Source: Anaerolineales bacterium (GTDB lineage Bacteria; Chloroflexota; Anaerolineae; Anaerolineales; Villigracilaceae). Taken from it: 64,000 nt of DNA. Position numbers and translations under genes: made by a program. Where the stretch lies: contig JABFSL010000004.1 of the NCBI GenBank assembly GCA_013140605.1, forward strand, positions 19,854 to 83,853, in the 5' to 3' direction. Shown one piece after another: positions 44,432 to 52,999 of the stretch. Every line of letters starts with the position of its first letter. Position 1 is the stretch's first letter. Below the pieces are notes generated by a model. That model did no database searches. It was not told the origin of the DNA and saw only the letters and a program-made list of their open reading frames with translations.

Positions 44432-44476
44432 CTAAGATTGATAGAGGAAGACGCGGAGTTTGCGGGTTTCGGTCAT
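44432..44476 (-). pseudogene. TIR gene stump
   Basis: ATG followed by codons for TETRKLRVFLYQS and a stop. The first eleven residues equal the start of the TIR fragment at 45564-45767. It is the leftover 5' end of a lost TIR gene, just beyond the stop of the XRE-TIR-LuxR gene. Confidence 0.65.
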
Positions 44477-44484
44477 TTATTTCA

Positions 44485-45567
44485 CTATATCGAGATATGA
44501 CTTTTTATGTCATGATCTAATGCATAAGAGACAGCATCTGCTCGGTTAATTAATTTTAACTTTGAAAGAATACTTTGCAAGTATTTATCAACTGTCGTTT
44601 CACTGAGAAAAAGCGCCTGAGCAACTTCTCGATTAGTCTTTCCCTCGGACAAATGAAGAAGAATGTGCTTTTCTTGTAGGCTCAAATTTGAAAAAGCCAA
44701 TATATTTTCAGGCACTGATTTTTCATCCAATTCCATAATCATCAAAGACTTGTAACGTGTGTTTAAACTTTCGAAGATCTTCATTAATGTTAATTCTTTG
44801 CGATCATACGGAAAATAGTCAGCATATTGATACTTACCAAGACGAACGGGAAGATCGCACTCATTGAATCTAAGAGGAATAAGAAAAATTACTCCTTCAG
44901 GTTTTTCATCTGAAATATCAAGTGCCCGTTTAATTTCTTTCTGTACATACCCTTCTTTAGTTACGGATTTATTTGAAAGGCACAAAATGACCACGTCGGT
45001 TTTCCTTACTGCTTTCTCGATTTCCAATTCCCAATCCTGACCTGGGAGAAGTTTCTCTTCATCCAGCCAGGGGTCAATCCAACCTTCGGCGTTGAGTCGC
45101 TGGTAGAGTTCGCGGACAATCGGTTTGTCTTGCGAAGAGTGGCAGAGGAATACGCGGAGTTTGCGAACTGCAATTTGTGCTGATTTTGATACTCCGACTG
45201 GGTCTTGGGAATAGGCTAGCGAGGATGAATCGCGCGCTTCTAAAGGCACTTCATGGAAAGTACGTTGAATTTCTTCCGAGTTGAGAGAGCGATAGTTCCC
45301 AGCCTCTAACATTTCATTTGCCTCGGTGAGCGATTTAATGCCGCCGTAAACGTGCAACACTATAAGCAGACTGATCAACAAAAGACGATCATCTTGGTGA
45401 ATTTTGCTTTCACCCCGTTCCCAAGCACTGACAGCTGCTCCACTATATCTTATCCCCAGCTCTTCACCTAATAACTCTCCAAGCCGTTGCTGAGAAAGAG
45501 CATTCTTCCATTTTGGATCTCTGCATTGCTTGCGATATGTATATAGAAGTTCCCCAAATGTTTTCAT
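44485..45567 (-). CDS. XRE HTH - TIR - LuxR HTH protein
   Basis: 360 residues with three modules. An N-terminal XRE-like helix-turn-helix (about 1-72; TFGELLYTYRKQC, LSQQRLGELLG, SAWERGE) is followed by a TIR domain (about 132-265; RKLRVFLCHSSQDKP, WLDEEKLLPGQDWELEIEKA, VILCLSNKSV). A LuxR/GerE-type HTH closes the protein (about 290-355; LSLQEKHILLHLSEGKTNREVAQALFLSETTVDKYLQSIL). Bacterial TIR domains are often NAD-cleaving. Two DNA-binding ends around a TIR suggest a transcription regulator that senses or makes a nucleotide signal. ATG 45567 overlaps the stop of the upstream TIR fragment (ATGA). Confidence 0.88.
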   Translation of the reverse strand: MKTFGELLYTYRKQCRDPKWKNALSQQRLGELLGEELGIRYSGAAVSAWERGESKIHQDDRLLLISLLIVLHVYGGIKSLTEANEMLEAGNYRSLNSEEIQRTFHEVPLEARDSSSLAYSQDPVGVSKSAQIAVRKLRVFLCHSSQDKPIVRELYQRLNAEGWIDPWLDEEKLLPGQDWELEIEKAVRKTDVVILCLSNKSVTKEGYVQKEIKRALDISDEKPEGVIFLIPLRFNECDLPVRLGKYQYADYFPYDRKELTLMKIFESLNTRYKSLMIMELDEKSVPENILAFSNLSLQEKHILLHLSEGKTNREVAQALFLSETTVDKYLQSILSKLKLINRADAVSYALDHDIKSHISI

Positions 45568-45767
45568 AGAACAAACCTTAGATTTAAACAACACCTGGGA
45601 GATTTATCTTCATATCGAAGTGAACCAACCAATTTGCGGAGTTTCTCTTCGTCCAGCCAAGTGTCAATCCAGCCCTCGGCGTTGAGTCGCTGGTAGAGCT
45701 CGCGGACGATAGGCTTATCCTGAGAAGAATGGCAGAGGAAAACGCGGAGTTTGCGGGTTTCGGTCAT
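45564..45767 (-). pseudogene. Truncated TIR gene fused to short tail
   Basis: 67 codons. Residues 1-43 repeat the first part of a TIR domain (RKLRVFLCHSSQDKPIVREL, AEGWIDTWLDEEKL). The sequence then breaks into an unrelated 24-residue tail and stops at TGA overlapping the ATG of the XRE-TIR-LuxR gene. The core of the TIR, including the LLPGQDW loop, is deleted. It may survive as a translational lead-in. It lies 16 bp after the TIR-GAF gene, so all three are probably one transcript. Confidence 0.7.
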
Positions 45768-45783
45768 GTGGGTTTCCCTCCAA

Positions 45784-47223
45784 TTATTTCGATTGTCCGA
45801 CTTGCTGGTGTGTTTCTCGAAGCAAAACATACCTTTCTAGTGACACACTAGTTAGTACAACCAGAGTTTGAATACTGGACAAGTCAACAAAAGAAAATTG
45901 CTCCTCTTGGATATTGAGCCATATTGCCCCATACCGACGATATTGAGTTTGAACCGGAAGACAGATTTCGGTTTGACGGTCAGTGGAGGTAATAATGGTT
46001 TGTTTTGATTCCATCGCATTCTTAACCAATTCCACAGGATATTGCATACCGAAATGTACACCACTGGGGTCAAAAACGGCCACAGTCTCGACTTCGCTAT
46101 GGCTGTTTAACAATACAATTCCTCCCGAAGTCGCACGACTGAGTTTCCGAGCAGCATCAGTTATAGCAATTAACGCATCATCAAGCTTATCAATCTGAAT
46201 AATCCTAGCGCTCAATCGATATATGGTTGCGGTCGCGCTCAGAGTGCTTGTCAATTCCTTGGAAAGCCAGATTGATTCTATTGCGGCACAGGTTTGTATG
46301 CTTATAAACGAAGCAAGAAGTTCATCCTCCTCTGAAAAAGATGTGCCTCCCTCTTTGCCAAATATCAATATAGAGCCGATCGACAGTCTGTGTAAACGCA
46401 ACGGGACCGTCATAAAACTTTGAAGATTGGGGGCATCCAAATTAATTTTAGAGTCCAGTTTGCGAATATCAAGCATGCGAGTTGCCTGTAGGGAACCTTT
46501 GGATGCTCGGAATAGCACGTTCTCGTCCAGATTGACGGAAAGATAGCTGAGTATCTTTGGGGCAATACCTGCAGAGGCATTAAGACTCGAAACTCTATTT
46601 AAGTCCGAGATCGATACATAAACAAACCGCGCCCTCAAAATTCTCTTAGTGACTTGTACAGTTTGGTCTAATGTACTTTCAACCTCAACCACCGCGCTTG
46701 ATGCGACAATACCGGAATCCAACAATTCGCGTAAACGCGAGCCTTGCACCGAATTTTGAGTGGCGGCATCAATATTGAAGCCTACCATATTTGCTTTTAG
46801 TGTTAGGCTATCTAACAAGCGACCATATGCCAAATTTTGACGAGTCTCTGGAAAATAATCTACGTATTGCCAAGAAGATAATCTACGCGGAATTTCACAA
46901 CTATCGAAGCAAATAGGAATTATAAAGATCATGCCTTCAGGTTGCTCATCAGCAATGTCAAGTACTTTTCGCAATTCCTTCTGGACATACCCAACTTTAT
47001 GCACAGCAGTATCGGATAGGCATACAATCACCGCATCGGCAGATTCCACAGCCTTCTCGATCTCCATATCCCAATCCTGACCTGGAAGAAGTTTTTCTTC
47101 ATCCAGCCAAGGGTCAATCCAGCCTTCGGCGCTGAGTCGCTGGTAGAGTTCGCGGACAATGGGCTTGTCCTGCGAAGAGTGGCAGAGGAAAACGCGGAGT
47201 TTACGGTCAGTGTTTGTGGGCAT
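45784..47223 (-). CDS. TIR - GAF - GAF protein
   Basis: 479 residues. TIR domain at about 7-140 (RKLRVFLCHSSQDKPIVREL, WLDEEKLLPGQDWDMEIEKA, VIVCLSDTAV, RLSSWQYVDYF). A linker leads to two GAF-like regions: about 190-320 (LSYLSVNLDENVLFRASKG, MTVPLRLHRLSIGSILIFGKEGG, FSEEDELLASFISIQTCAAIE) and about 335-470 (ITDAARKLSRATSGGIVLLNS, EICLPVQTQYRRYGAIWLNI, FSFVDLSSIQTLVVLTSVSLER). GAF domains bind small ligands or cyclic nucleotides. A ligand-gated TIR enzyme is the simplest reading. The gene heads a minus-strand operon ending in the XRE-TIR-LuxR gene. Confidence 0.82.
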   Translation of the reverse strand: MPTNTDRKLRVFLCHSSQDKPIVRELYQRLSAEGWIDPWLDEEKLLPGQDWDMEIEKAVESADAVIVCLSDTAVHKVGYVQKELRKVLDIADEQPEGMIFIIPICFDSCEIPRRLSSWQYVDYFPETRQNLAYGRLLDSLTLKANMVGFNIDAATQNSVQGSRLRELLDSGIVASSAVVEVESTLDQTVQVTKRILRARFVYVSISDLNRVSSLNASAGIAPKILSYLSVNLDENVLFRASKGSLQATRMLDIRKLDSKINLDAPNLQSFMTVPLRLHRLSIGSILIFGKEGGTSFSEEDELLASFISIQTCAAIESIWLSKELTSTLSATATIYRLSARIIQIDKLDDALIAITDAARKLSRATSGGIVLLNSHSEVETVAVFDPSGVHFGMQYPVELVKNAMESKQTIITSTDRQTEICLPVQTQYRRYGAIWLNIQEEQFSFVDLSSIQTLVVLTSVSLERYVLLRETHQQVGQSK

Positions 47224-47273
47224 AAAGATTCTTTATGAGAAAAAAGATCATGAAGTGCGCACAACAGGCCTAT

Positions 47274-48359
47274 CTAGCCAAGTTCAGCAAATTTGGCTGT
47301 CATTGCCAATATATGTATTCCAGGATTGTAATCTCCCGTGGTGTCCAATGTACTATCAACAATATCTATGGAACTAATTATCTGGCTTTGAAATTGTTCT
47401 GGCAAACTCACTGTAAGCAAATCCATTCCACCTCGTTTCCCGTTTGGAGCACGGCCTACCCAGGCACTGGTAATATCAGGGCTAGATATTGTATCAACAG
47501 CATTTGATGCTGAACCCCTACTCCAATCTCTGATATTCCTTCCCAAAATTAATTGATACTCATAAGATTCACCAAATTCAAATCTAATTATTATTTTTCC
47601 AACTTGCGCCCCTCGATATTTTACTAGTCCCCAATCAGCCTGAATTAGGAAGTATATCGATATTGGATTTACAATACGAAAAGGTATTGTAATAATTTGT
47701 GGAAAATGAGGCACATCGGAGTTTTGCGTATAAATTTCATATTCATAGCTTAATGGGATATTGTTTAGTGTTTGTAGTCCAGGTTCCAAGCCGAGGTTAT
47801 CATATGCACTTTTTCTTGGAGATTGAGTGCCATTCGGTTGCTGGGCTAAGGTTAACGGAATCGAAATGAATCGGTAAGAGACTGATACTTGTTTTTTGGG
47901 AATCGTCACTTCTTGATCCGCAACGTCTGCGACACGAGTATGTAAAGCCTCTATTAAACGCAAATAAGACTTTCCCTTTGCTTCTTTCGGAAAATAATCA
48001 ACATATTGTAATTTACTCAAAGGTCGAGGGACGGGGCACTCATCTAATCTAATAGGCATAATAAAAATCCTGCCTTCTGGCATAAAATCTGCAACACCAA
48101 TTACAAATCGCAATTCTTTTTGAACATATCCTTCTTTTGTGACTGAATTATTTGAGATGAACACTATCACCGCATCAGCAGCTTTTACGGCTTTCTCAAT
48201 TTCCATTTCCCAATCCTGCCCAGGCAGGAGCTTTTCCTCGTCTAGCCAAGGATCAATCCAGCCTTCGGCGAGAAGACGATTGTGAAATTCACGTACGGCA
48301 AGTTTATCTTGCGACGCATGACAAAGAAAAACTCGCAATTTATGGCTAATAGTGGGCAT
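47274..48359 (-). CDS. TIR protein with unknown beta-rich C-terminal domain
   Basis: 361 residues. TIR domain at about 5-140 (HKLRVFLCHASQDKLAVREF, WLDEEKLLPGQDWEMEIEKA, VIVFISNNSV, LSKLQYVDYF). The C-terminal 200 residues are strand-rich (VSVSYRFISIPLTL, IITIPFRIVNPISIYFLIQADWG, GKIIIRFEFGESYEYQLILGRNIRDW, DLLTVSLPEQFQSQIISSIDIVD). They look like a lectin- or jelly-roll-like sandwich, perhaps a ligand-recognition domain, but no family is recognised. ATG 48359 has AGGGAG upstream, and TATAAT lies about 35 bp upstream on the same strand. Confidence 0.78.
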   Translation of the reverse strand: MPTISHKLRVFLCHASQDKLAVREFHNRLLAEGWIDPWLDEEKLLPGQDWEMEIEKAVKAADAVIVFISNNSVTKEGYVQKELRFVIGVADFMPEGRIFIMPIRLDECPVPRPLSKLQYVDYFPKEAKGKSYLRLIEALHTRVADVADQEVTIPKKQVSVSYRFISIPLTLAQQPNGTQSPRKSAYDNLGLEPGLQTLNNIPLSYEYEIYTQNSDVPHFPQIITIPFRIVNPISIYFLIQADWGLVKYRGAQVGKIIIRFEFGESYEYQLILGRNIRDWSRGSASNAVDTISSPDITSAWVGRAPNGKRGGMDLLTVSLPEQFQSQIISSIDIVDSTLDTTGDYNPGIHILAMTAKFAELG

Positions 48360-48435
48360 GATCAAATCTCCCTATATCTTGTGATGGATAAATTATACAA
48401 TACTTGCGGGACATTTCTCTTCGTCCAGCCAAGGA

Positions 48436-48546
48436 TCAATCCGGCCCTCGGCATTGGTCGCTGGCGCGTAGCGGTTCACGGACAATGGGCTTATCCTGCG
48501 AAGAATGACAGAGAAAAACGCGGAGTTTGCGGTCAACGGACTTCAT
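48436..48546 (-). pseudogene. Broken TIR gene remnant
   Basis: From ATG at 48546 the frame encodes the TIR opening RKLRVFLCHSSQDKPIVRE, then shifts and stops at 48436. The following TIR residues (AEGRIDPWLDEEK) continue in another frame down to about 48390. A further upstream start, MTETRK, lies at 48592. These are at least two superposed decayed copies. Confidence 0.65.
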
Positions 48547-48697
48547 AGCGGACTCACGGATAAAAACGGATTTTTGCGGGTTTCGGTCATTGGGGATGTC
48601 CCCATTTCCTTGTGACGGTCAGATTATACGGCGGATTTGTTACAATGCATCACATCACGCGGGATCATTCTAATTTCAAAAATCGAGGAATTCAAAG

Positions 48698-49243
48698 ATG
48701 AATCTAAAACATAAGAAGATATTCACCCTGTTGGCTCTTTTGCTTTCCCTCATTCCCTTTCAAACCGCCCTGGCAGACATGGGACCCAAGCCCTCGATGG
48801 ATTTTAATTTCACGCAGACTTTTCCCGGCGACCGGGTCAGCATCACAGGCGGAATATTATTCGAGTGCCAACAGGCTGATTGCAGTGACGCAAAACCGCT
48901 GGAAGAGATGGGGCCGCAGCGCTTCATATGTGAAGTGATCACCTGCCATGCGAATTTCTACGTGGAGGCACCCTATCATCGCATCGAGATCCAATTTTCA
49001 GACGGGAAGACGCGGCAGAGCAATGTTTTTGAAACGGCTGGGTTTAGTTCCATTTACAACGTCACCATTCAACAGGATGATCTGCTGGTCAAAGCAAAAT
49101 TAAACCCGACGGGAATATTTTCACCTTATATAAATCTTATTTTTTTATGCACAGCGTGCATCATATTCCCAATCGTAACCGCGATCATAATCGCATTTTT
49201 TTACATCCTACGTCTTAAAAAACGCAACGAAACAGAGCAGTGA
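48698..49243 (+). CDS. Exported membrane-anchored protein of unknown function
   Basis: 181 residues: signal peptide (about 1-26, ending LADMG), an exported domain with four Cys (ECQQADC, CEVITC) likely forming disulfides, and a C-terminal membrane helix (about 145-172). It is followed by basic residues, so type I topology is likely. No family is recognised. Its stop overlaps the GTG of the next gene by four bases. Confidence 0.75.
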   Translation: MNLKHKKIFTLLALLLSLIPFQTALADMGPKPSMDFNFTQTFPGDRVSITGGILFECQQADCSDAKPLEEMGPQRFICEVITCHANFYVEAPYHRIEIQFSDGKTRQSNVFETAGFSSIYNVTIQQDDLLVKAKLNPTGIFSPYINLIFLCTACIIFPIVTAIIIAFFYILRLKKRNETEQ

Positions 49244-49566
49244 TCAAAACGCTGACAATCACCATTCTGATCGAAGGGATATTTATTTCAGGATATTCAC
49301 TTTGGAGAAAAAAGCCGCTGGCGGGGATATTGCTGGCAAGCGTGATCGTTAATGTATTAACACAAATAATGCTGTGGGGAGTCTTGTCTCTCTTCCCACA
49401 GCATTATTTAATTACCCTGTTCACAGCGGAATTTTTCATCTGGCTGATCGAAGGCGTCTTTTTATATCTTTTCCCTGCCAGCCAGATCAAGTGGACTGAA
49501 GCATTCCTGCTCAGCTTGGGGATGAACCTGTCCAGCTTTGGGATCGGCTGGTTTTTGCCGATCTGA
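49240..49566 (+). CDS. Small membrane protein of unknown function
   Basis: 108 residues starting at GTG 49240 (GTGA overlap with the previous stop), with three or four hydrophobic segments covering most of the chain. Genes of this size next to Cys-rich exported proteins have no known function. The pair is clearly co-translated. Confidence 0.65.
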   Translation: MIKTLTITILIEGIFISGYSLWRKKPLAGILLASVIVNVLTQIMLWGVLSLFPQHYLITLFTAEFFIWLIEGVFLYLFPASQIKWTEAFLLSLGMNLSSFGIGWFLPI

Positions 49567-49691
49567 ATCCCGTACTTTAGGTTACGCATTTTATTTTCGC
49601 AAATCAGCCGAAAATTTACTGGGAATTTACAATGTAATAACAGATCGAACATCATCCAGTTCTATAATTGATAAAAAAACTGGAGAATATC

Positions 49692-50177
49692 ATGAACAAA
49701 ATTTCAAAAACAATGTCCGCTTTACTGGCCGCTCTTCTGTTTCTAGTCAGCGCCTGCAAAACCAGCACCGCTCGAAATGAAGATGGCTCATTTACCGTGG
49801 ATACGACCATCACCCAACAGGAACTACAGGAAGCAATCAGCGCCGCAATTGCCGATCCGCTCGTACAGGATTTGCAAGTTTCCCTCCAATCAGGATACTT
49901 ATCAGTCATTGGAATCCGTCAACGCCTCAATGATGCAGGCAAAACAGATACATTAAGTTTTCGCCTGGACTTAAGTGTGAGCAACAGTCAATTAATCGCA
50001 TCAGTTTCGGATGCGCAAATCGACAACTCCCCCATTGACCAGGCGCGAGTGGACAATTGGAATCAAACCATAGCAAACCGTCTGTCAAAAATCGGGCAAA
50101 GGAATGAAAACAATATACTTCAATCCGTAAACATCACGCCTGAAATTGTCACCATGACCTGGAATGTTAGTAGATAG
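49692..50177 (+). CDS. Small lipoprotein of unknown function
   Basis: 161 residues. The signal peptide ends with FLVSAC, a lipobox with Cys at about 21. The mature part contains two strand-helix segments (DLQVSLQSGYLSVIGIRQ, LSFRLDLSVSNSQLIASVSDAQI). No family is recognised. The ATG at 49692 is preferred over an upstream TTG at 49668, as it directly opens the signal peptide. Confidence 0.72.
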   Translation: MNKISKTMSALLAALLFLVSACKTSTARNEDGSFTVDTTITQQELQEAISAAIADPLVQDLQVSLQSGYLSVIGIRQRLNDAGKTDTLSFRLDLSVSNSQLIASVSDAQIDNSPIDQARVDNWNQTIANRLSKIGQRNENNILQSVNITPEIVTMTWNVSR

Positions 50178-50187
50178 TTATCCTTTT

Positions 50188-50312
50188 AATCTATACCGCA
50201 CTCGGTCACAAATTGCGCTTTTTCTGAAGGTGGAAAGCGCAATTTGTGACCGTGGGTATTATAAATAAAAAAGTTGTGACCTCGGGCATCAGGGTCACAA
50301 CTTTTTTATTTA
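50188..50312. terminator. Two strong hairpins between convergent genes
   Basis: First hairpin: GGTCACAAATTGCGCTTT pairs perfectly with its complement around 50205-50254. Second hairpin: AAAAAGTTGTGACC/GGTCACAACTTTTT at about 50267-50310, flanked by A and T runs and thus usable in both directions. The shared GGTCACAA arms link the two. Confidence 0.85.
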
Positions 50313-50340
50313 ACCATTTATTTCAATGAAATCTTTTGAT

Positions 50341-52440
50341 TTACGTTGTTAGAGCAAACACAACACCGCGGATCAATTTCCACTCAAGGATGTGCCGCCA
50401 GTCAAAAATGCCGCGTCCGCGTGATTTTACATCAACTCCTTCCGTGAGCGGACCAACCTTGACTTCGAGGATGCAATGATATCCATGCTTTACGCGTTGA
50501 GAGGAATTAAACTCTGCGAGGATCTGTTTTAAGATCTTCTCCGACTCGGAATTGGGGTCAAAATTCTGGCCATAGGAAACGAATTCGCGGCTTACGCCTC
50601 CTGTCAGGACATGCGTCAGTGCAAATGTGGCGGGACCGCTGACCCCGTTCAATATGACAATAAATTTTTGCGTCTCAGATCTGGAACAGTACGGGTTAGG
50701 CACAACCACCAGATGAGCATGAACAGTAAACGGCTCGGGTGTTGCGGTTTGGCTCACAAAACTGCCCGCGATCTTCTTGGCCGTTACAAAGGGCGCCAGG
50801 AAACCTCTCTCCCTTTCGCCTTTATCCGTATATTCCCGATAAAAGGTACTACTCACTCTGACCGAATCGGCCGTAACGCCCTCCTCAATCGGCTTCCGTT
50901 TGAATGCCACCACAGCGTTTGGCGCATGGTTCGCGGCATCAAACTCGGAATCCGCGCCGAACCAATATTTCTTGTCTATTCCATAAATTTTTCCAAGAAG
51001 AAGTTCCGTGAGCGGATTCACATCCGGGGAAGCGATAATCACGCAGTTTTTTTCACTGACCATCTCTTCCAGCTTTTCGATATACCCAGCCCGATCAACT
51101 ATTTTTTTACCAACCACATGTTCGATCTGGTAAATGGGTGATTCGATGGTGGCGCGGTATTGATGGCTTGCAAAATAAGATGTTAGCTCAGAGGCGGCGC
51201 GCAGGTCCCAGTCACCGATCATCTCACGCCCGATATCCTTATTGTGAAGCGCTCCGGTGAAGATCGACACCTTCCCTCTTTTCTCCAACATCTCATCCCA
51301 AAATCTGCGGCGTGACCATTCGGTGAAATCGGAAAGGATCATTTGGTGCAGAGTTTCCTCCACTTCACTTGCCAGCGAGGATGGGTCTTTCAAGGAAAAT
51401 GTCATGTGCCAAAGAGCGCGAATATCAAAGGCCAGGTCATCAATGGCCTCCCCTTCTCTTGCAATGGTCGTGATGGGAATGACATTCTTTCCGCGCGCAT
51501 GGCAATAACCCAGCCAGAAATACATCATCGGGTTGCAATTCTTCCCGCCTGTACGAATGATCGCGCAGAACGATTGCTCGATCTTTTCCAGAATGTCGTT
51601 AAAGTTGGCGTCCTTCTGCACCTCTTTGGCGGTGCGAAGTTCATTGATCAATGGGTAATAGGTATCTGGAATTTTTATTGAAAGCTGATTCCCCTTTATT
51701 TCCGTTGAGATATTGTCAATTGCAACTCCAACAGCAGCAGCCACATTTGACGCAAAACTCAAAGAGATATCGCCAAATGTGTCATCTTTTTGATGATCTT
51801 CAGCGGATGAGTTAAAACTGCCGCCCGGGAAATTAAGGTTGTCAATTAATAACGTAGTCGGCATCGATTCAACGGAGACGGATGTATTCCGCTGCCAGAC
51901 ATAATTACTTAGCGGAAAGTGCTCCATCATAAGCGGTTTTAGATCTTCATACGCATACGATTTACAACCGGCCTCGCTAAGATACTTTGAGATCTCCACC
52001 CCGAAAGTCTCCTTGTAATGATATACCGTTACGATCTTTTGACCGATCCCATAGGCCAGCCCCAATTCATAAAACACATTGGCATTTGGCATCGAGATAT
52101 CCGCGATGACAAAATCAGATTCCTGGATCTTCTTACAAATTTTTTCACATATCACATAACCAGTCTTTCGGACCTGGTCGGCCTTGATAATCCCAACAGG
52201 CCCATCGGTCACCCCGTATGAGGAAACGAATCTCTTTAGGCACAGGTCATAGAACACAGATATATTGGGGCGGAAAGGAAGGATCATAAAACCAGAGAAT
52301 GATGTTTTTTCCCTCCTATGCTCAAACTCCCGGTCAATTTGCTCGGTATACACGCACCCCTTCCCCGTCATGAAACATGGATTTATCCGGCGATGCGGCT
52401 TGGTGGCTTTTTCACGAAACTCAGTTTTCTCATCAGACAT
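50341..52440 (-). CDS. Protein with nucleoside deoxyribosyltransferase-like domains
   Basis: 699 residues. Residues 45-165 resemble the nucleoside 2-deoxyribosyltransferase/TIR-like fold: FSGFMILPFRPNISVFYD, VICEKICKKIQESDFVIADISMPNANVFYELGLAYGIGQKIVTVYH. A second Rossmann-like part (about 280-340; CAIIRTGGKNCNPMMYFWLGYCHARGKNVIPIT) and a third (about 395-500; SIFTGALHNKDIG, CVIIASPDVNPLTELLLGKIYG) follow. The N-terminus has CFMTGKGCVY. Such folds bind nucleotide or sugar-nucleotide ligands in signalling and defence proteins. It lies 115 bp downstream of a TIR-only gene on the same strand. The function is inferred only. Confidence 0.7.
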   Translation of the reverse strand: MSDEKTEFREKATKPHRRINPCFMTGKGCVYTEQIDREFEHRREKTSFSGFMILPFRPNISVFYDLCLKRFVSSYGVTDGPVGIIKADQVRKTGYVICEKICKKIQESDFVIADISMPNANVFYELGLAYGIGQKIVTVYHYKETFGVEISKYLSEAGCKSYAYEDLKPLMMEHFPLSNYVWQRNTSVSVESMPTTLLIDNLNFPGGSFNSSAEDHQKDDTFGDISLSFASNVAAAVGVAIDNISTEIKGNQLSIKIPDTYYPLINELRTAKEVQKDANFNDILEKIEQSFCAIIRTGGKNCNPMMYFWLGYCHARGKNVIPITTIAREGEAIDDLAFDIRALWHMTFSLKDPSSLASEVEETLHQMILSDFTEWSRRRFWDEMLEKRGKVSIFTGALHNKDIGREMIGDWDLRAASELTSYFASHQYRATIESPIYQIEHVVGKKIVDRAGYIEKLEEMVSEKNCVIIASPDVNPLTELLLGKIYGIDKKYWFGADSEFDAANHAPNAVVAFKRKPIEEGVTADSVRVSSTFYREYTDKGERERGFLAPFVTAKKIAGSFVSQTATPEPFTVHAHLVVVPNPYCSRSETQKFIVILNGVSGPATFALTHVLTGGVSREFVSYGQNFDPNSESEKILKQILAEFNSSQRVKHGYHCILEVKVGPLTEGVDVKSRGRGIFDWRHILEWKLIRGVVFALTT

Positions 52441-52555
52441 GTTTGCCTCCCAGACATGGACAGTATCTTCAAGCGTTCGATATCGTTTCCAGCATGGAAT
52501 TATTGTACGCCGAATTCACACAAAAACAAGTGACCATTTTCACAAAAACAGAAAC

Positions 52556-52999
52556 TTATATCCCCAAACCGTCCTTGCGGATCTTGAGGCTGGCTTTCAA
52601 TTTATCGAAAGCCGCTGTCCGCCTGGATTCTGGAAAATAGTCGAGAAACTGCCTGTCCCGTAATTGGCGGGGCGGTTCGCATTCATCCAGCCTGATGGGG
52701 ATGACAAATATGGCCCCGTCCAGTTTTTCCAGCGCGATATCCAAAACCTGGCGCAGCTCCCGCTGAATATACCCTTCCTTCGCAACCGAAATGCTGGAGA
52801 CACATACGATCACGGCATCGGAGGATTCGACTGCCTTTTCAATTTCAAGATTCCAATTCTGGCCAGGCAGTAATCGCTCCTCGTCCAGCCACGGATCGAT
52901 CCATGTTTCGGCGGCCAACTGCTTATAAAGCTCGCGCACAACTGGTTTATCCTGTGAAGCATGGCAAAGAAAGACATGAAGTTTTCGTTCAGTTGGCAT
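52556..52999 (-). CDS. Stand-alone TIR domain protein
   Basis: 147 residues made of one TIR domain: RKLHVFLCHASQDKPVVREL, WLDEERLLPGQNWNLEIEKA, VIVCVSSISVAKEGYIQREL, LRDRQFLDYFPESR. The residue after the helix Trp is Asn, where the other copies have Glu or Asp; the Glu two places later is kept. The start at 52999 (MPTERK) matches MPTNT and MPTIS of the sister genes. It is upstream of the deoxyribosyltransferase-like gene. Confidence 0.88.
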   Translation of the reverse strand: MPTERKLHVFLCHASQDKPVVRELYKQLAAETWIDPWLDEERLLPGQNWNLEIEKAVESSDAVIVCVSSISVAKEGYIQRELRQVLDIALEKLDGAIFVIPIRLDECEPPRQLRDRQFLDYFPESRRTAAFDKLKASLKIRKDGLGI

